Below are positions 1 through 6,754 of a stretch of 18,264 bases of DNA, piece after piece (position 1 is the first letter of the stretch; every line of letters starts with the position of its first letter). This DNA is from an uncultured Pseudomonadota bacterium. GTDB taxonomy: Bacteria; Pseudomonadota; Gammaproteobacteria; Burkholderiales; SG8-39. The stretch lies in the NCBI GenBank assembly GCA_903895005.1, contig CAITSH010000218.1:1-18264 (forward strand), given 5' to 3'. Both the position numbers and the translations under genes were made by a program. The notes below the pieces were generated by a model. That model was given only the letters and a program-made list of their open reading frames with translations. It did no database searches and was not told the origin of the DNA.

Positions 1-78
1 AGGTGAGATGCTTGTAGCGCATGGGATGCTCCTATCCGTCTTCGCAAACAGAAAGGTACACCCCGGGGCATCTCACCT
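1..78. repeat. 11-bp perfect inverted repeat enclosing 56 nt
   Basis: Bases 1-11 (AGGTGAGATGC) are the exact reverse complement of 68-78 (GCATCTCACCT). The 56 enclosed bases contain smaller self-complementary pieces: GGAT/ATCC around 24-37, and the palindrome CCCCGGGG at 61-68. As RNA this would be a closed stem with internal hairpins. It could be a terminator or structured 3' end of a gene left of the window, a leader element of the isomerase gene, or the ends of a small mobile repeat. I do not recognise a known riboswitch class. The left arm begins at the window edge, so the repeat may extend further. Confidence 0.5.
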
Positions 79-118
79 TCCTCTAATGCCCGGATGTTGC
101 ACTTCGAAGTTTAATTCG

Positions 119-145
119 CATATGCGACATTTTCGACATATGCGC
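119..145. repeat. three tandem 9-bp units just before the isomerase start
   Basis: Three head-to-tail nonamers, CATATGCGA, CATTTTCGA and CATATGCGC, end one base before the start codon at 147. The first unit overlaps the perfect palindrome CGCATATGCG (117-126). The stretch holds no recognisable Shine-Dalgarno site. It may be a repeated operator for the downstream gene or simply a short tandem repeat; the sequence does not decide. Confidence 0.5.
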
Positions 146-146
146 A

Positions 147-785
147 ATGTCTGAGTCCATCGATTATTTTTTCTCTGCGACCTCGCCTTGGAGTTACCTA
201 CGGCACCAGCGCTTTGCGCATATCGCCGCGGCTTGCGCTGCGGCCGTCAAGGTAAAACCGGTCGATTACACCCGCGTGTTCCCCGCCTCAGGCGGCTTGC
301 CGCTAAAGCAGCGGCCGGCGCAACGCCAGGCCTATCGCCTGGCCGAGTTGCGGCGCTTTCGCGCCCACCTCGATGTGCCGTTGAACCTTGAGCCGCGTTA
401 TTTCCCGACTTCAGCTGATCCGGCGGCGCTGGCGATCATTGCCGTCGATGCCGCGCATGGCGCGGCAGCCGCGATGCAGGTGGCACTCGCCTGTATGCGT
501 GCCTGCTGGGTCGAGGAGCGTGACATTGGGGACGCCGGTACGATCGCTACCATCCTGCGCGAAGCCGGGCATGACGCGGCCGGGCTGGACCAGGTCGGGG
601 CGCGGCTCAAATACGATGCGTACACGCAGGAGGCCATCGCCCTTGGCGTGTTTGGCGCTCCGACCTATGTCGTGCGGGGCGAGTTGTTCTGGGGCCAGGA
701 CAGGCTGGACTTTGTCGAGCGTGCCTTGCAGCAGGACGCGGACAAGCCCCAGGGCAGCGGGCAGCCGCGGCACGAACCGGACTAG
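147..785 (+). CDS. 2-hydroxychromene-2-carboxylate isomerase family protein (DsbA-fold, kappa-GST-like)
   Basis: This 212-residue protein has the hallmarks of the HCCA-isomerase branch of the thioredoxin/DsbA fold. After the first beta strand it has SPWSYL (residues 13-18), the position of the glutathione-activating serine in the family. Near the C-terminus come GVFGAPTYVV (167-176, with the cis-proline) and FWGQDRL (181-187), which are highly conserved in family members. Characterised members isomerise hydroxychromene carboxylates to benzylidenepyruvates in naphthalene breakdown using glutathione. Most genomic homologues lie outside such pathways, and no aromatic-degradation gene is seen here, so the substrate is unknown. 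It is presumably cytoplasmic, as no signal peptide is visible. The start has no obvious Shine-Dalgarno site. The end overlaps the tail of the opposite-strand ydcF-like gene by 4 bases. Confidence 0.88.
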   Translation: MSESIDYFFSATSPWSYLRHQRFAHIAAACAAAVKVKPVDYTRVFPASGGLPLKQRPAQRQAYRLAELRRFRAHLDVPLNLEPRYFPTSADPAALAIIAVDAAHGAAAAMQVALACMRACWVEERDIGDAGTIATILREAGHDAAGLDQVGARLKYDAYTQEAIALGVFGAPTYVVRGELFWGQDRLDFVERALQQDADKPQGSGQPRHEPD

Positions 786-1399
786 AAGCGACCGCCGAGA
801 AAGTAGAACGTCAGCTTGGCGACTTCGAGCAGCACATTGCGCGCAGCCAACTGGTCGGCCCACCATTTTTCCGGGAAAGTCTCAAATCGCGTTGCGACGA
901 CACGAATGTCCGCGTCAGGCATGGCGTTGTGAAAAATGATGCCGGTACGTCTGGTGTGGTGGGGTGAGGTGATGACCAGAAGCCGGCGTTCCCCTCTTGA
1001 GACCAGCGCCCTGGTGGCCTGCGCTTCGGTTGCGGTGCTCACCATGTCTTTTGCCAGCCACGCGATCGCGCTCTCCGGCACGCCTTTTCGCACCAATATC
1101 TGGCGTGCGATGGCGTCCATGTCAGGGAAGGCGATGCCTTCGCGTTCAAGCAGTTTCAGTGATGGATCGCGAACTGCGGCGCTGATGTATATCTTTGGCG
1201 CATACCCGTCATGATACAGTTGGGCCGCTTCAAAGATGCGGGTGATATCGCCGGAAAGCACGACAATTGCATCGGAATTTTGCGGTGCGTCGGCGTGATG
1301 CAACCAGCGCGCGGCAGAGTAAAGCGTAGCAGCCGCGGTGAACGAAACGAAAATGAACAAGGCAAGAACAAACAGCAGGCAGCGTTTGGCGCAAGACAT
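782..1399 (-). CDS. YdcF/DUF218 family membrane-anchored protein
   Basis: The 205-residue product begins with a short basic n-region and a hydrophobic segment (about residues 6-27) that is probably a membrane anchor or uncleaved signal. It continues with the DUF218 core: DAIVVLSGD, then R..EAA.LY..G.AP.I..S, then STATEAQ and VITSPHHTRR. DUF218 proteins (E. coli YdcF, and SanA and ElyC more distantly) have a Rossmann-like fold; some are linked to envelope integrity, but no general reaction is established. The catalytic side probably faces the periplasm. The gene is convergent with the HCCA isomerase (4-bp tail overlap) and divergent from the spermidine-synthase-like gene, with about 80 bp between the two starts. 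Family assignment is firm; function is not. Confidence 0.85.
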   Translation of the reverse strand: MSCAKRCLLFVLALFIFVSFTAAATLYSAARWLHHADAPQNSDAIVVLSGDITRIFEAAQLYHDGYAPKIYISAAVRDPSLKLLEREGIAFPDMDAIARQILVRKGVPESAIAWLAKDMVSTATEAQATRALVSRGERRLLVITSPHHTRRTGIIFHNAMPDADIRVVATRFETFPEKWWADQLAARNVLLEVAKLTFYFLGGRF

Positions 1400-1480
1400 G
1401 ACGGCACGATTCCTTTTCTTATCGCTGGCTTTGCCAGCGTCCCCGGCGGGTTTGCCGCCATTGTATCGGTATCAGCTTCG

Positions 1481-2281
1481 ATGAAGCTGTTGCGCAAGTG
1501 GCTGGGCGGCGAATATGTCGAGGTCAGCGAGTCGGCCGGGGTGCGTTCGTTGCATCTGGGCGGTGACGCCATCCAGAGTGCGATGCGCCTGTCCTCGCCG
1601 GACAAGCTCGAATTGCACTACACCCAGGCGATGATGGCCGGTCTGCTGTTCCGGCCCGAGCCGCGCGATGTCTTGATGATAGGCCTTGGCGGCGGGTCGA
1701 TCGCCAAATACGTCCGCACCACCCTGCCCAAAACGCGTATGACGGTAGTCGAGATCAGCGCCAAGGTGGTGGCAGCGGCGCGCAGTTTTTTCTCGCTGCC
1801 CCCTGATGATGAAAGGCTGACCGTGGTGGTCGATGATGGCGCGAAGTATGTCGCCTCCGGCAAGGGCGGGGCGGCGGGCGCGGACATCCTGCTGCTTGAC
1901 GGCTTTGACGATGGCGCGCAGGCCAAGCCGCTTTGCACCGCGGCCTTTTACCGCAACGCCCATGATGCCTTGGCTGAGGACGGCATGTTGGTGGTGAATT
2001 TCATGGCCGAGGACCCCAAACTCGCGCTGTACCGCGGGCGTATCGCCGAGACTTTCCGGGGGCGCGTGGTGTGCATGCATGCACTCGACCACGTCAATGT
2101 CATCGTCTTCGCCTTTCGCGGCGCCGATACGCGCATCGCATGGGAGACGCTGCGCAAGCGCGCCAAGACGCTCAAACGCACCCACCCCAACCTGCCCTGG
2201 GAGAAATTCATCACACTGCTGCGCGCCGAGAACGCCAACACCGCCAACTTCCTCAGCATCCGGGGTGAGTGGACTGCTTGA
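1481..2281 (+). CDS. spermidine synthase-like protein (SpeE-type Rossmann methyltransferase fold)
   Basis: With the start at ATG 1481 the protein has 266 residues. Features shared with polyamine aminopropyltransferases are LELHYTQAMMAGLLF, the nucleotide-binding motif IGLGGGS (67-73), the acidic residue E91 ending the next strand (TVVEIS), and an aspartate-rich strand LLLDGFDD (137-144), where the catalytic aspartate lies in SpeE. Many bacterial proteins of this group are called spermidine synthase by homology only, and some are methyltransferase-like proteins of unknown substrate. No speD or other polyamine gene is nearby. The frame stays open upstream to 1211, but those extra residues lie inside and antisense to the ydcF-like gene and look like non-coding translation, so I chose the internal start. 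No strong Shine-Dalgarno precedes it. Confidence 0.8.
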   Translation: MKLLRKWLGGEYVEVSESAGVRSLHLGGDAIQSAMRLSSPDKLELHYTQAMMAGLLFRPEPRDVLMIGLGGGSIAKYVRTTLPKTRMTVVEISAKVVAAARSFFSLPPDDERLTVVVDDGAKYVASGKGGAAGADILLLDGFDDGAQAKPLCTAAFYRNAHDALAEDGMLVVNFMAEDPKLALYRGRIAETFRGRVVCMHALDHVNVIVFAFRGADTRIAWETLRKRAKTLKRTHPNLPWEKFITLLRAENANTANFLSIRGEWTA

Positions 2282-2333
2282 CGTATCTGCTTGGGGCGAC
2301 CGCTCAAAATTTAAACCGGGCTGTCAGCAGGTT

Positions 2334-2357
2334 CCCTCCCCCCGTCTAGGGGGAGGG
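2334..2357. terminator. hairpin between convergent genes, probable bidirectional terminator
   Basis: CCCTCCCCC (2334-2342) and GGGGGAGGG (2349-2357) form a perfect 9-bp stem with a 6-nt loop. It lies in the roughly 110-bp gap between the stops of the spermidine-synthase-like gene (+) and gntK (-), where a two-way terminator is expected. There is no clean T-run on either side, so it is not a textbook intrinsic terminator. Hairpins of this C5/G5 style also occur as dispersed intergenic repeats in some proteobacteria. Confidence 0.6.
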
Positions 2358-2389
2358 AGTTAACAAGGCCTCGATTTTCAGCTGCGTAT

Positions 2390-2878
2390 CTAAACGCCCA
2401 ACGCCGCTCGCAGTTGCCGCACCAGTTCCGCCGGCTCTTGCGCCACGTTCAACACGACGGCATCTGCCGGCCGCTCCAGGATTGCAAATTGCGAGTCGAG
2501 CAGCGCAGGGTTCATGTAGTGTCCCTGGCGCGCCAACAGGCGGCTGCGGATAAAGGCCTTGTCTCCATCAAGGAAGGCGAAGCGCAGCGCCGGACAGCGC
2601 GCGGACAGGTGGTCGCGATAGGCCTGCTTGAGTGCCGAGCAGGCGAGTGCGACGCTTTTGCCCTGTGCCGCCCGGTCGGCGAGCAGGCCTGCCAGTGCAT
2701 CCAGCCAGGGCCGCCGGTCCTCATCATCGAGCGCCGCGCCGCGGCGCATTTTGGCCACGTTGGCCGGCGGATGGAAATCATCCGCATCCAGGAAGTCCCA
2801 ACTGCAGGCGCCGGCGAGCATCGCGCCCACCGTGGTCTTGCCGCAACCGGTGACACCCATAACCACGACGATCATCAT
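2390..2878 (-). CDS. gntK: gluconokinase, GntK/IdnK type
   Basis: This cytoplasmic kinase phosphorylates D-gluconate to 6-phosphogluconate with ATP, feeding the Entner-Doudoroff or pentose-phosphate route. The 162-residue length is normal for the family. Visible motifs are the P-loop GVTGCGKT (residues 8-15), DADDFHPPAN (31-40) followed by KMRRGAALDDEDRRPWLDAL, ACSALKQAYRDHLR-like sequence, and HYMNPALLDSQFAILE near the C-terminus, all diagnostic of GntK. The ATG at 2878 is followed at once by a second ATG; a weak GGA lies upstream. It sits 64 bases downstream of purK on the same strand, so it may be the tail of the sbtA-purE-purK transcript or have its own promoter. No gluconate permease or GntR regulator is present in the window. 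Confidence 0.9.
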   Translation of the reverse strand: MMIVVVMGVTGCGKTTVGAMLAGACSWDFLDADDFHPPANVAKMRRGAALDDEDRRPWLDALAGLLADRAAQGKSVALACSALKQAYRDHLSARCPALRFAFLDGDKAFIRSRLLARQGHYMNPALLDSQFAILERPADAVVLNVAQEPAELVRQLRAALGV

Positions 2879-2942
2879 TCATTTCCGAATTCGCGAGTAT
2901 CGCCATTAAAGCAGAAGCGCGTGGTGAAGGGGGTCGGAAGGG

Positions 2943-4115
2943 TCAGGCGACGGTTTGATCCTGCGGTGCCGCGTGCCCGGCGCCGGTGCGCGCCGGCAGG
3001 ATGTCGCGCAGGCGCAAGGCTGTGGCCAGCGCATCGCCGGCGGTCGCTGCGAGGCAGGTGTAATGCCCCATCTTGCGGCCGCGACGGGGGGCGTCCTTGC
3101 CGTAAAGATGCAGCGCAACCCCGGCTTCGGCAAGCAGTGCCTTCCAGTCGGGCATGCCTGCAGCCCAGGTTTCGCCCAGCAGGTTCTGCATCACAGCGGG
3201 AGAGCGCAGCGCGGTATCGCCCAGCGGCAGGCCGGCGAGTACTCGCGCCTGTTGTTCAAACTGCGAGGTTAGCGAGGCTTCGATCGTGACATGGCCGCTG
3301 TTGTGCGGACGTGGCGCGAACTCGTTTACCAGCAGCGCGCCATGCGCATCGACAAAAAATTCCACGCACAACACGCCGCGGTAATCTAGGCCCCCGGCGA
3401 TGGTGACCGCCGCCGCGAGCGCCTCTGCGGCGAGGTCGGGCCCGATGCGCGCCGGCATGATGGTCAGGTCGAGGATGCCGTCCTTGTGCTGGTTTTCGGC
3501 CACAGGCCAGGCTGCCGTGTTCCCCTTGGCATCGCGCGCCAGGACCACCGACAATTCCAGTTGCAGGGCGATGCGCAGCTCGAGCACACATGGCGCCGAA
3601 CCCATCGCGACGAAGGCGGCGCGGGCCTCTTCACGTGTGCCCACGCGCGCCTGCCCCTTGCCGTCGTAACCGAAGCGGCTGAGTTTCAGAACACCCGGCA
3701 GCAGGGCGTCGATATGCGCGCCGTCAAAATCGGTTGCGGAAAGAATGGTCGTGTACGGAGCCGGCGACAGGCCGAGTGCGGTGACAAAGGCCTTTTCGCG
3801 GATGCGGTCCTGCGCGATGGAGACGGCGGTTGCCGGCGGACTGACGCCCACCTCCCGCGCAAGCCTTTCGATGGATGCGACCGGCGCGTTTTCAGTTTCG
3901 ATGGTGACGGCGCTGCAGCTGCGCGCCATTTCCGCTAGCGCCGCGGGGTCATCCAGCGGCGCGCACAGGTGGCTGTCGGCAACGGCGCCGGCGGTGCTGT
4001 TCGGATCCGGGTCGAGCACCATGACGCGGTAGCCGAGGCGGTGCGCCGCCATTGCGAACATGCGCCCGAGCTGGCCGCCGCCCAGCACGCCCAGCCACGC
4101 GCCCGGGGCGATCAT
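2943..4115 (-). CDS. purK: N5-carboxyaminoimidazole ribonucleotide synthetase PurK
   Basis: PurK is an ATP-grasp enzyme that joins bicarbonate to 5-aminoimidazole ribonucleotide, using ATP, to give N5-CAIR in de novo purine synthesis. The 390-residue protein starts with the pre-ATP-grasp motif [11 protein letters not shown] (residues 9-19) and has [38 protein letters not shown] and, for the metal/ATP site, [12 protein letters not shown] followed by TSQFEQQ. These match the family along its length. The frame is open to 4427, but the residues before the ATG at 4115 are the out-of-frame reading of purE. The ATG at 4115 overlaps the purE stop as ATGA, a classic translational-coupling arrangement, and this fixes the start. 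Confidence 0.96.
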   Translation of the reverse strand: MIAPGAWLGVLGGGQLGRMFAMAAHRLGYRVMVLDPDPNSTAGAVADSHLCAPLDDPAALAEMARSCSAVTIETENAPVASIERLAREVGVSPPATAVSIAQDRIREKAFVTALGLSPAPYTTILSATDFDGAHIDALLPGVLKLSRFGYDGKGQARVGTREEARAAFVAMGSAPCVLELRIALQLELSVVLARDAKGNTAAWPVAENQHKDGILDLTIMPARIGPDLAAEALAAAVTIAGGLDYRGVLCVEFFVDAHGALLVNEFAPRPHNSGHVTIEASLTSQFEQQARVLAGLPLGDTALRSPAVMQNLLGETWAAGMPDWKALLAEAGVALHLYGKDAPRRGRKMGHYTCLAATAGDALATALRLRDILPARTGAGHAAPQDQTVA

Positions 4116-4612
4116 GCCAATGGCGGCAGTTGCATCGCCGCGGCCTTGGCGCTTTGCTCGGCGCGAAACGAGGTAAGGCGTTCCGCCAGCGGCGGATCGT
4201 TTAACGCCAGCATCGCGGCGGCGAAGAGCCCGGCGTTGGCTGCACCGGCTTCGCCGATGGCGAAGGTGGCGGTCGGGATGCCGCGCGGCATCTGCACAAT
4301 GGAGAGGAGCGAGTCCATGCCCTTGAGGTGACGCGAGGGGACGGGCACGCCGAGCACAGGCAGCTGTGTGATGGCGGCGAGCATGCCCGGCAGGTGGGCC
4401 GCACCGCCCGCGCCGGCAATGATGCAATGCAGGCCGCGGCCCGCCGCCTGTCGGGCGTATTCAAACAGCAAGTCGGGTGTGCGGTGGGCCGACACCACGC
4501 GCGCCTCGTGTGCCACGCCGAGTGTTTGCAGCGAGCGGGCTGCGTGCTGCATGACATCCCAGTCGCTGGAGCTGCCCATGACGACGCCAACCTTGATTGC
4601 CGGGGTATTCAT
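4112..4612 (-). CDS. purE: N5-carboxyaminoimidazole ribonucleotide mutase PurE (class I)
   Basis: PurE moves the carboxyl group of N5-CAIR, the product of PurK, to carbon 4, giving CAIR. The 166-residue protein has the class I signatures [12 protein letters not shown] (10-21), SAHRTP (41-46, with the catalytic histidine H43), [22 protein letters not shown] and [21 protein letters not shown] purK partner immediately downstream agrees with the bacterial class I (mutase) type rather than the CO2-using class II. The ORF can be extended to 5095, but that region is antisense-frame translation of the permease gene. The ATG at 4612 overlaps the permease stop as ATGA (4609-4612), and the purE stop overlaps the purK start in the same way, so the three genes are translationally chained. 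Confidence 0.96.
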   Translation of the reverse strand: MNTPAIKVGVVMGSSSDWDVMQHAARSLQTLGVAHEARVVSAHRTPDLLFEYARQAAGRGLHCIIAGAGGAAHLPGMLAAITQLPVLGVPVPSRHLKGMDSLLSIVQMPRGIPTATFAIGEAGAANAGLFAAAMLALNDPPLAERLTSFRAEQSAKAAAMQLPPLA

Positions 4613-5589
4613 GTCGCGAGCCTTTCCGTGAGTTGTTGTGCGATGGACTGGTAAAGCGGGATGCCGATCACCACGTTGAACGGAAACGTGATGCCCAGCG
4701 AGAGGGTCAGGTAGAAGGACGGGTTGGCCTCCGGAATGGCCATGCGCACCGCCGGGGGCACCGCAATGTAAGAGGCGCTCGCGCCCAGCACCGCGACCAG
4801 CGTGGTGCCGCCGGTGCCAAGACCGAGCCAGAAGTGGCCGACCGCGAGGCCGCAGGCGGCGCCGATCAGCGGCATCACCACACCGAAGGCGGCGAGAAAC
4901 CAGCCCATGCGGGTGAATTCGCCCAAGCGCTGCGCCGCGACCATACCCAGTTCGAGCAGGTACAGGCACAAGGCTCCGAGGAATATTGTTTCGTAAAAAG
5001 GCATTACCGCCGCGAGCGCCTTGGGTGCCGCCACGGCGCCGATCAGCATGCTGCCCAGCAAAAGCACGATGCTGCCGTGGCGCGCCGCGCCGCAAAGCGT
5101 GCCGAGCAGGCGGTTTTCATTGCCGGCAACGCGGCCGCGTGCCGCCTGCGCAAGAACCAATCCGATGATGATCGCGGGGGTCTCCATCACTGCGAGCATG
5201 ATCACCGGGTAGCCCTCGTAGGCAATGCCGCGTGCCTGCAGGTAGGCGGAGGCGGCAAGAAAGGTGCCGGCGCTCACCGAACCGTAGTGCGCTGCGATGG
5301 CCGCCGCATCAAGCCTACCCAGCCTGCCCAACCGGACGAGAATCGCGTAGGCGATCAGGGGCAGGGCGACGCCCAGCACAATCGCGGCAAGCATCGCCTG
5401 CAGCGCCGTGCCAAGACTGGCGTTGGCCAGTTCCGCGCCGCCATGCAGGCCTATGCCGACGAGCAGGTAAATCGACAAGGCCTTTACCAGGTCGGGCGGG
5501 AACTTCAGGTCGGCGCGAAGTGCCTGGGCCCCGGCGCCGAGGGCAAAGAACATCACGGCGGGGGTAAGCAGGCTGGAAAACGAGGACAT
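4609..5589 (-). CDS. sbtA: sodium-dependent bicarbonate transporter, SbtA/DUF897 family
   Basis: This is a 326-residue polytopic membrane protein of about ten hydrophobic segments, matching the Sbt_1 (formerly DUF897) family whose cyanobacterial founder SbtA imports bicarbonate with sodium. Family motifs are [10 protein letters not shown] (45-54), GSVSAGT (103-109), METPA (135-139), [12 protein letters not shown] (214-225), SASYIAVPP (271-279), IPEANPS (285-291) and NVVIGIPL near the end. It is shorter than cyanobacterial SbtA because the central cytoplasmic loop (about 150-172) is reduced, as in proteobacterial members. No SbtB (PII-like partner) gene is adjacent. I start at ATG 5589; a TTG at 5601 would add four residues. 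The stop overlaps the purE start. The divergent CbbR/CmpR-type regulator suggests control by inorganic-carbon status. Transport of bicarbonate is inferred from the family. Confidence 0.88.
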   Translation of the reverse strand: MSSFSSLLTPAVMFFALGAGAQALRADLKFPPDLVKALSIYLLVGIGLHGGAELANASLGTALQAMLAAIVLGVALPLIAYAILVRLGRLGRLDAAAIAAHYGSVSAGTFLAASAYLQARGIAYEGYPVIMLAVMETPAIIIGLVLAQAARGRVAGNENRLLGTLCGAARHGSIVLLLGSMLIGAVAAPKALAAVMPFYETIFLGALCLYLLELGMVAAQRLGEFTRMGWFLAAFGVVMPLIGAACGLAVGHFWLGLGTGGTTLVAVLGASASYIAVPPAVRMAIPEANPSFYLTLSLGITFPFNVVIGIPLYQSIAQQLTERLAT

Positions 5590-5675
5590 GGCGTCACGCA
5601 AATGCGTTGGATGCGGCGCATGGTAGGTGCAGAATTGAATAGAGTAAAATGATATTTAAAGTAAAAAACAATAGG

Positions 5676-5694
5676 TTTTTATCTATGATAAAAA
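5676..5694. promoter_or_regulatory. LysR-type operator candidate (TTA-N7-TAA palindrome)
   Basis: TTTTTATC (5676-5683), spacer TAT, and GATAAAAA (5687-5694) form a perfect 8-bp inverted repeat. Its core is TTA-N7-TAA, which fits the T-N11-A rule for LysR regulators and the motif described for CmpR/CbbR-like proteins. It lies in an AT-rich patch (about 5631-5699), unlike the GC-rich surroundings, between the sbtA-like gene and the divergent lysR gene. TATGAT at 5684-5689 inside it also resembles a -10 box for rightward transcription, which would allow autorepression. A weaker TTTA-AAG-TAAA repeat is at 5655-5665. Binding is inferred from sequence and position only. Confidence 0.55.
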
Positions 5695-6656
5695 AAGCAG
5701 TTCTCAGCCTGCCGGCGACCATGCGCCAGTTGCGCGTTTTTGAGGCGGTGGCGCGCCACGCCGGGTTCAGCCGCGCTGCGGCCGAACTGCATTTGTCACA
5801 GCCCACCGTGTCGATGCAGGTGAAGCAATTATCCGACGCGGTCGGCTTGCCGCTCTTTGAGCAGATCGGCAAAAAAATCTACCTAACCGAGGCCGGGCGG
5901 GCGCTGCGCGCCGCGGGCAGCGAAATGTTTGACGCCTGGGCACGCCTGGAAATGCAGGTGGCCGACCTCAAGGGCCTCAAGCAGGGACGCCTGCGCATCG
6001 CCGCTGTGACCACGGCAAAATACGTCGTGCCGCGCTTGCTCGGGCCGTTCTGCCAGGCTCACCCGGGGGTCGATGTCGCCATGGAAGTGGGTAACCGCAG
6101 CGCGATACTAGAACGTCTTGCGCATAATGAGGACGACCTCACCATAATGGGCGTGCCGCCGCGCGGCATGGACATGGTCAGCCATCCCTTTGCCGAAAAC
6201 CCGCTGGTCATCGTCGCGCCGCGCGGCCATGAACTGGCCGGGCGGCGCAACGTGCCGCTGGCCAAACTCGCCGGCCAGCCCTTCCTGATGCGCGAAAAGG
6301 GCTCGGGCACTCGCCTCGCCGCCGACCGCTTTTTGCGCGAACGCGGCCTGCGCCTCAATATCAAAATGGAACTTGGCAGCAACGAGGCGATCAAGCAGGC
6401 CGTGGCGGGCGGCCTTGGCCTGTCGTTTTTGTCACTGCACGCGTTGGGGCCTGATGCCGCGCCAAAATCGCTGGTCGCACTTGATGTCGAGGGCCTGCCG
6501 ATACGCCGCCACTGGTACATTGTCCATCCTGCCGGCAAGCGCCTCTCGGTGGTGGCGCAGGCGTTTTACGCCTATCTCAAGGCCGAGGGCAGCCAGATCC
6601 GATTCCCGACCCTGAGTGGATTTTCTGCGAAAGGCGGCACGGTACAGCGCGCCTAG
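5685..6656 (+). CDS. LysR-family transcriptional regulator, CbbR/CmpR type
   Basis: The N-terminal winged helix-turn-helix (about residues 14-72) reads MRQLRVFEAVARH, then SRAAAELHLSQPTVSMQVK, ending with LYLTEAGR-like sequence. The effector domain shows lines typical of the CbbR/CmpR/RbcR subgroup: TTAKYVVPRLLG (109-120), VGNRSAILERLAHNEDDLTIMG, PFAENPLVIVAPRGH, REKGSGTR and GSNEAIKQAVAGGLGLSFLS. Regulators of this subgroup control RuBisCO operons or bicarbonate uptake and sense metabolites of carbon fixation or photorespiration. The divergent neighbour is an SbtA-type bicarbonate permease, which fits. The start is uncertain: ATG 5649 adds 12 AT-rich codons, ATG 5685 lies inside the palindrome, and ATG 5721 begins directly at MRQLRVFE. 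I give 5685 as a compromise with 323 residues. Confidence 0.9.
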   Translation: MIKKAVLSLPATMRQLRVFEAVARHAGFSRAAAELHLSQPTVSMQVKQLSDAVGLPLFEQIGKKIYLTEAGRALRAAGSEMFDAWARLEMQVADLKGLKQGRLRIAAVTTAKYVVPRLLGPFCQAHPGVDVAMEVGNRSAILERLAHNEDDLTIMGVPPRGMDMVSHPFAENPLVIVAPRGHELAGRRNVPLAKLAGQPFLMREKGSGTRLAADRFLRERGLRLNIKMELGSNEAIKQAVAGGLGLSFLSLHALGPDAAPKSLVALDVEGLPIRRHWYIVHPAGKRLSVVAQAFYAYLKAEGSQIRFPTLSGFSAKGGTVQRA

Positions 6657-6668
6657 GCGCAACGGGCC

Positions 6669-6679
6669 GATATAATATC
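6669..6679 (+). promoter_or_regulatory. -10 box candidate for the redox operon, within a small palindrome
   Basis: A perfect TATAAT lies at 6671-6676, 79 bases before the flavoprotein start and just after the lysR stop. It is embedded in GATAT-A-ATATC (6669-6679), a short palindrome that could be an operator. No convincing -35 box is found at 16-18 bases upstream, so the promoter may need an activator or may not be real. Confidence 0.4.
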
Positions 6680-6754
6680 CAAACGCCCGTCCCGACGGTC
6701 GAATCCGCCCCCGCTGGGGCCCCAAACACACAGCAGCACGCAGGAGCACGCAGC

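Noticed and set aside
1211..1480. 90-codon N-terminal extension of the spermidine-synthase-like gene
   Set aside because: It lies antisense to the ydcF-like coding region, and its residues do not resemble the family N-terminus.
4597..5652. 351-residue plus-strand ORF opposite the sbtA-like gene
   Set aside because: It is antisense to a clearly conserved membrane protein, is very rich in R, Q, G and H, and shows no family motif. It is a GC-driven shadow.
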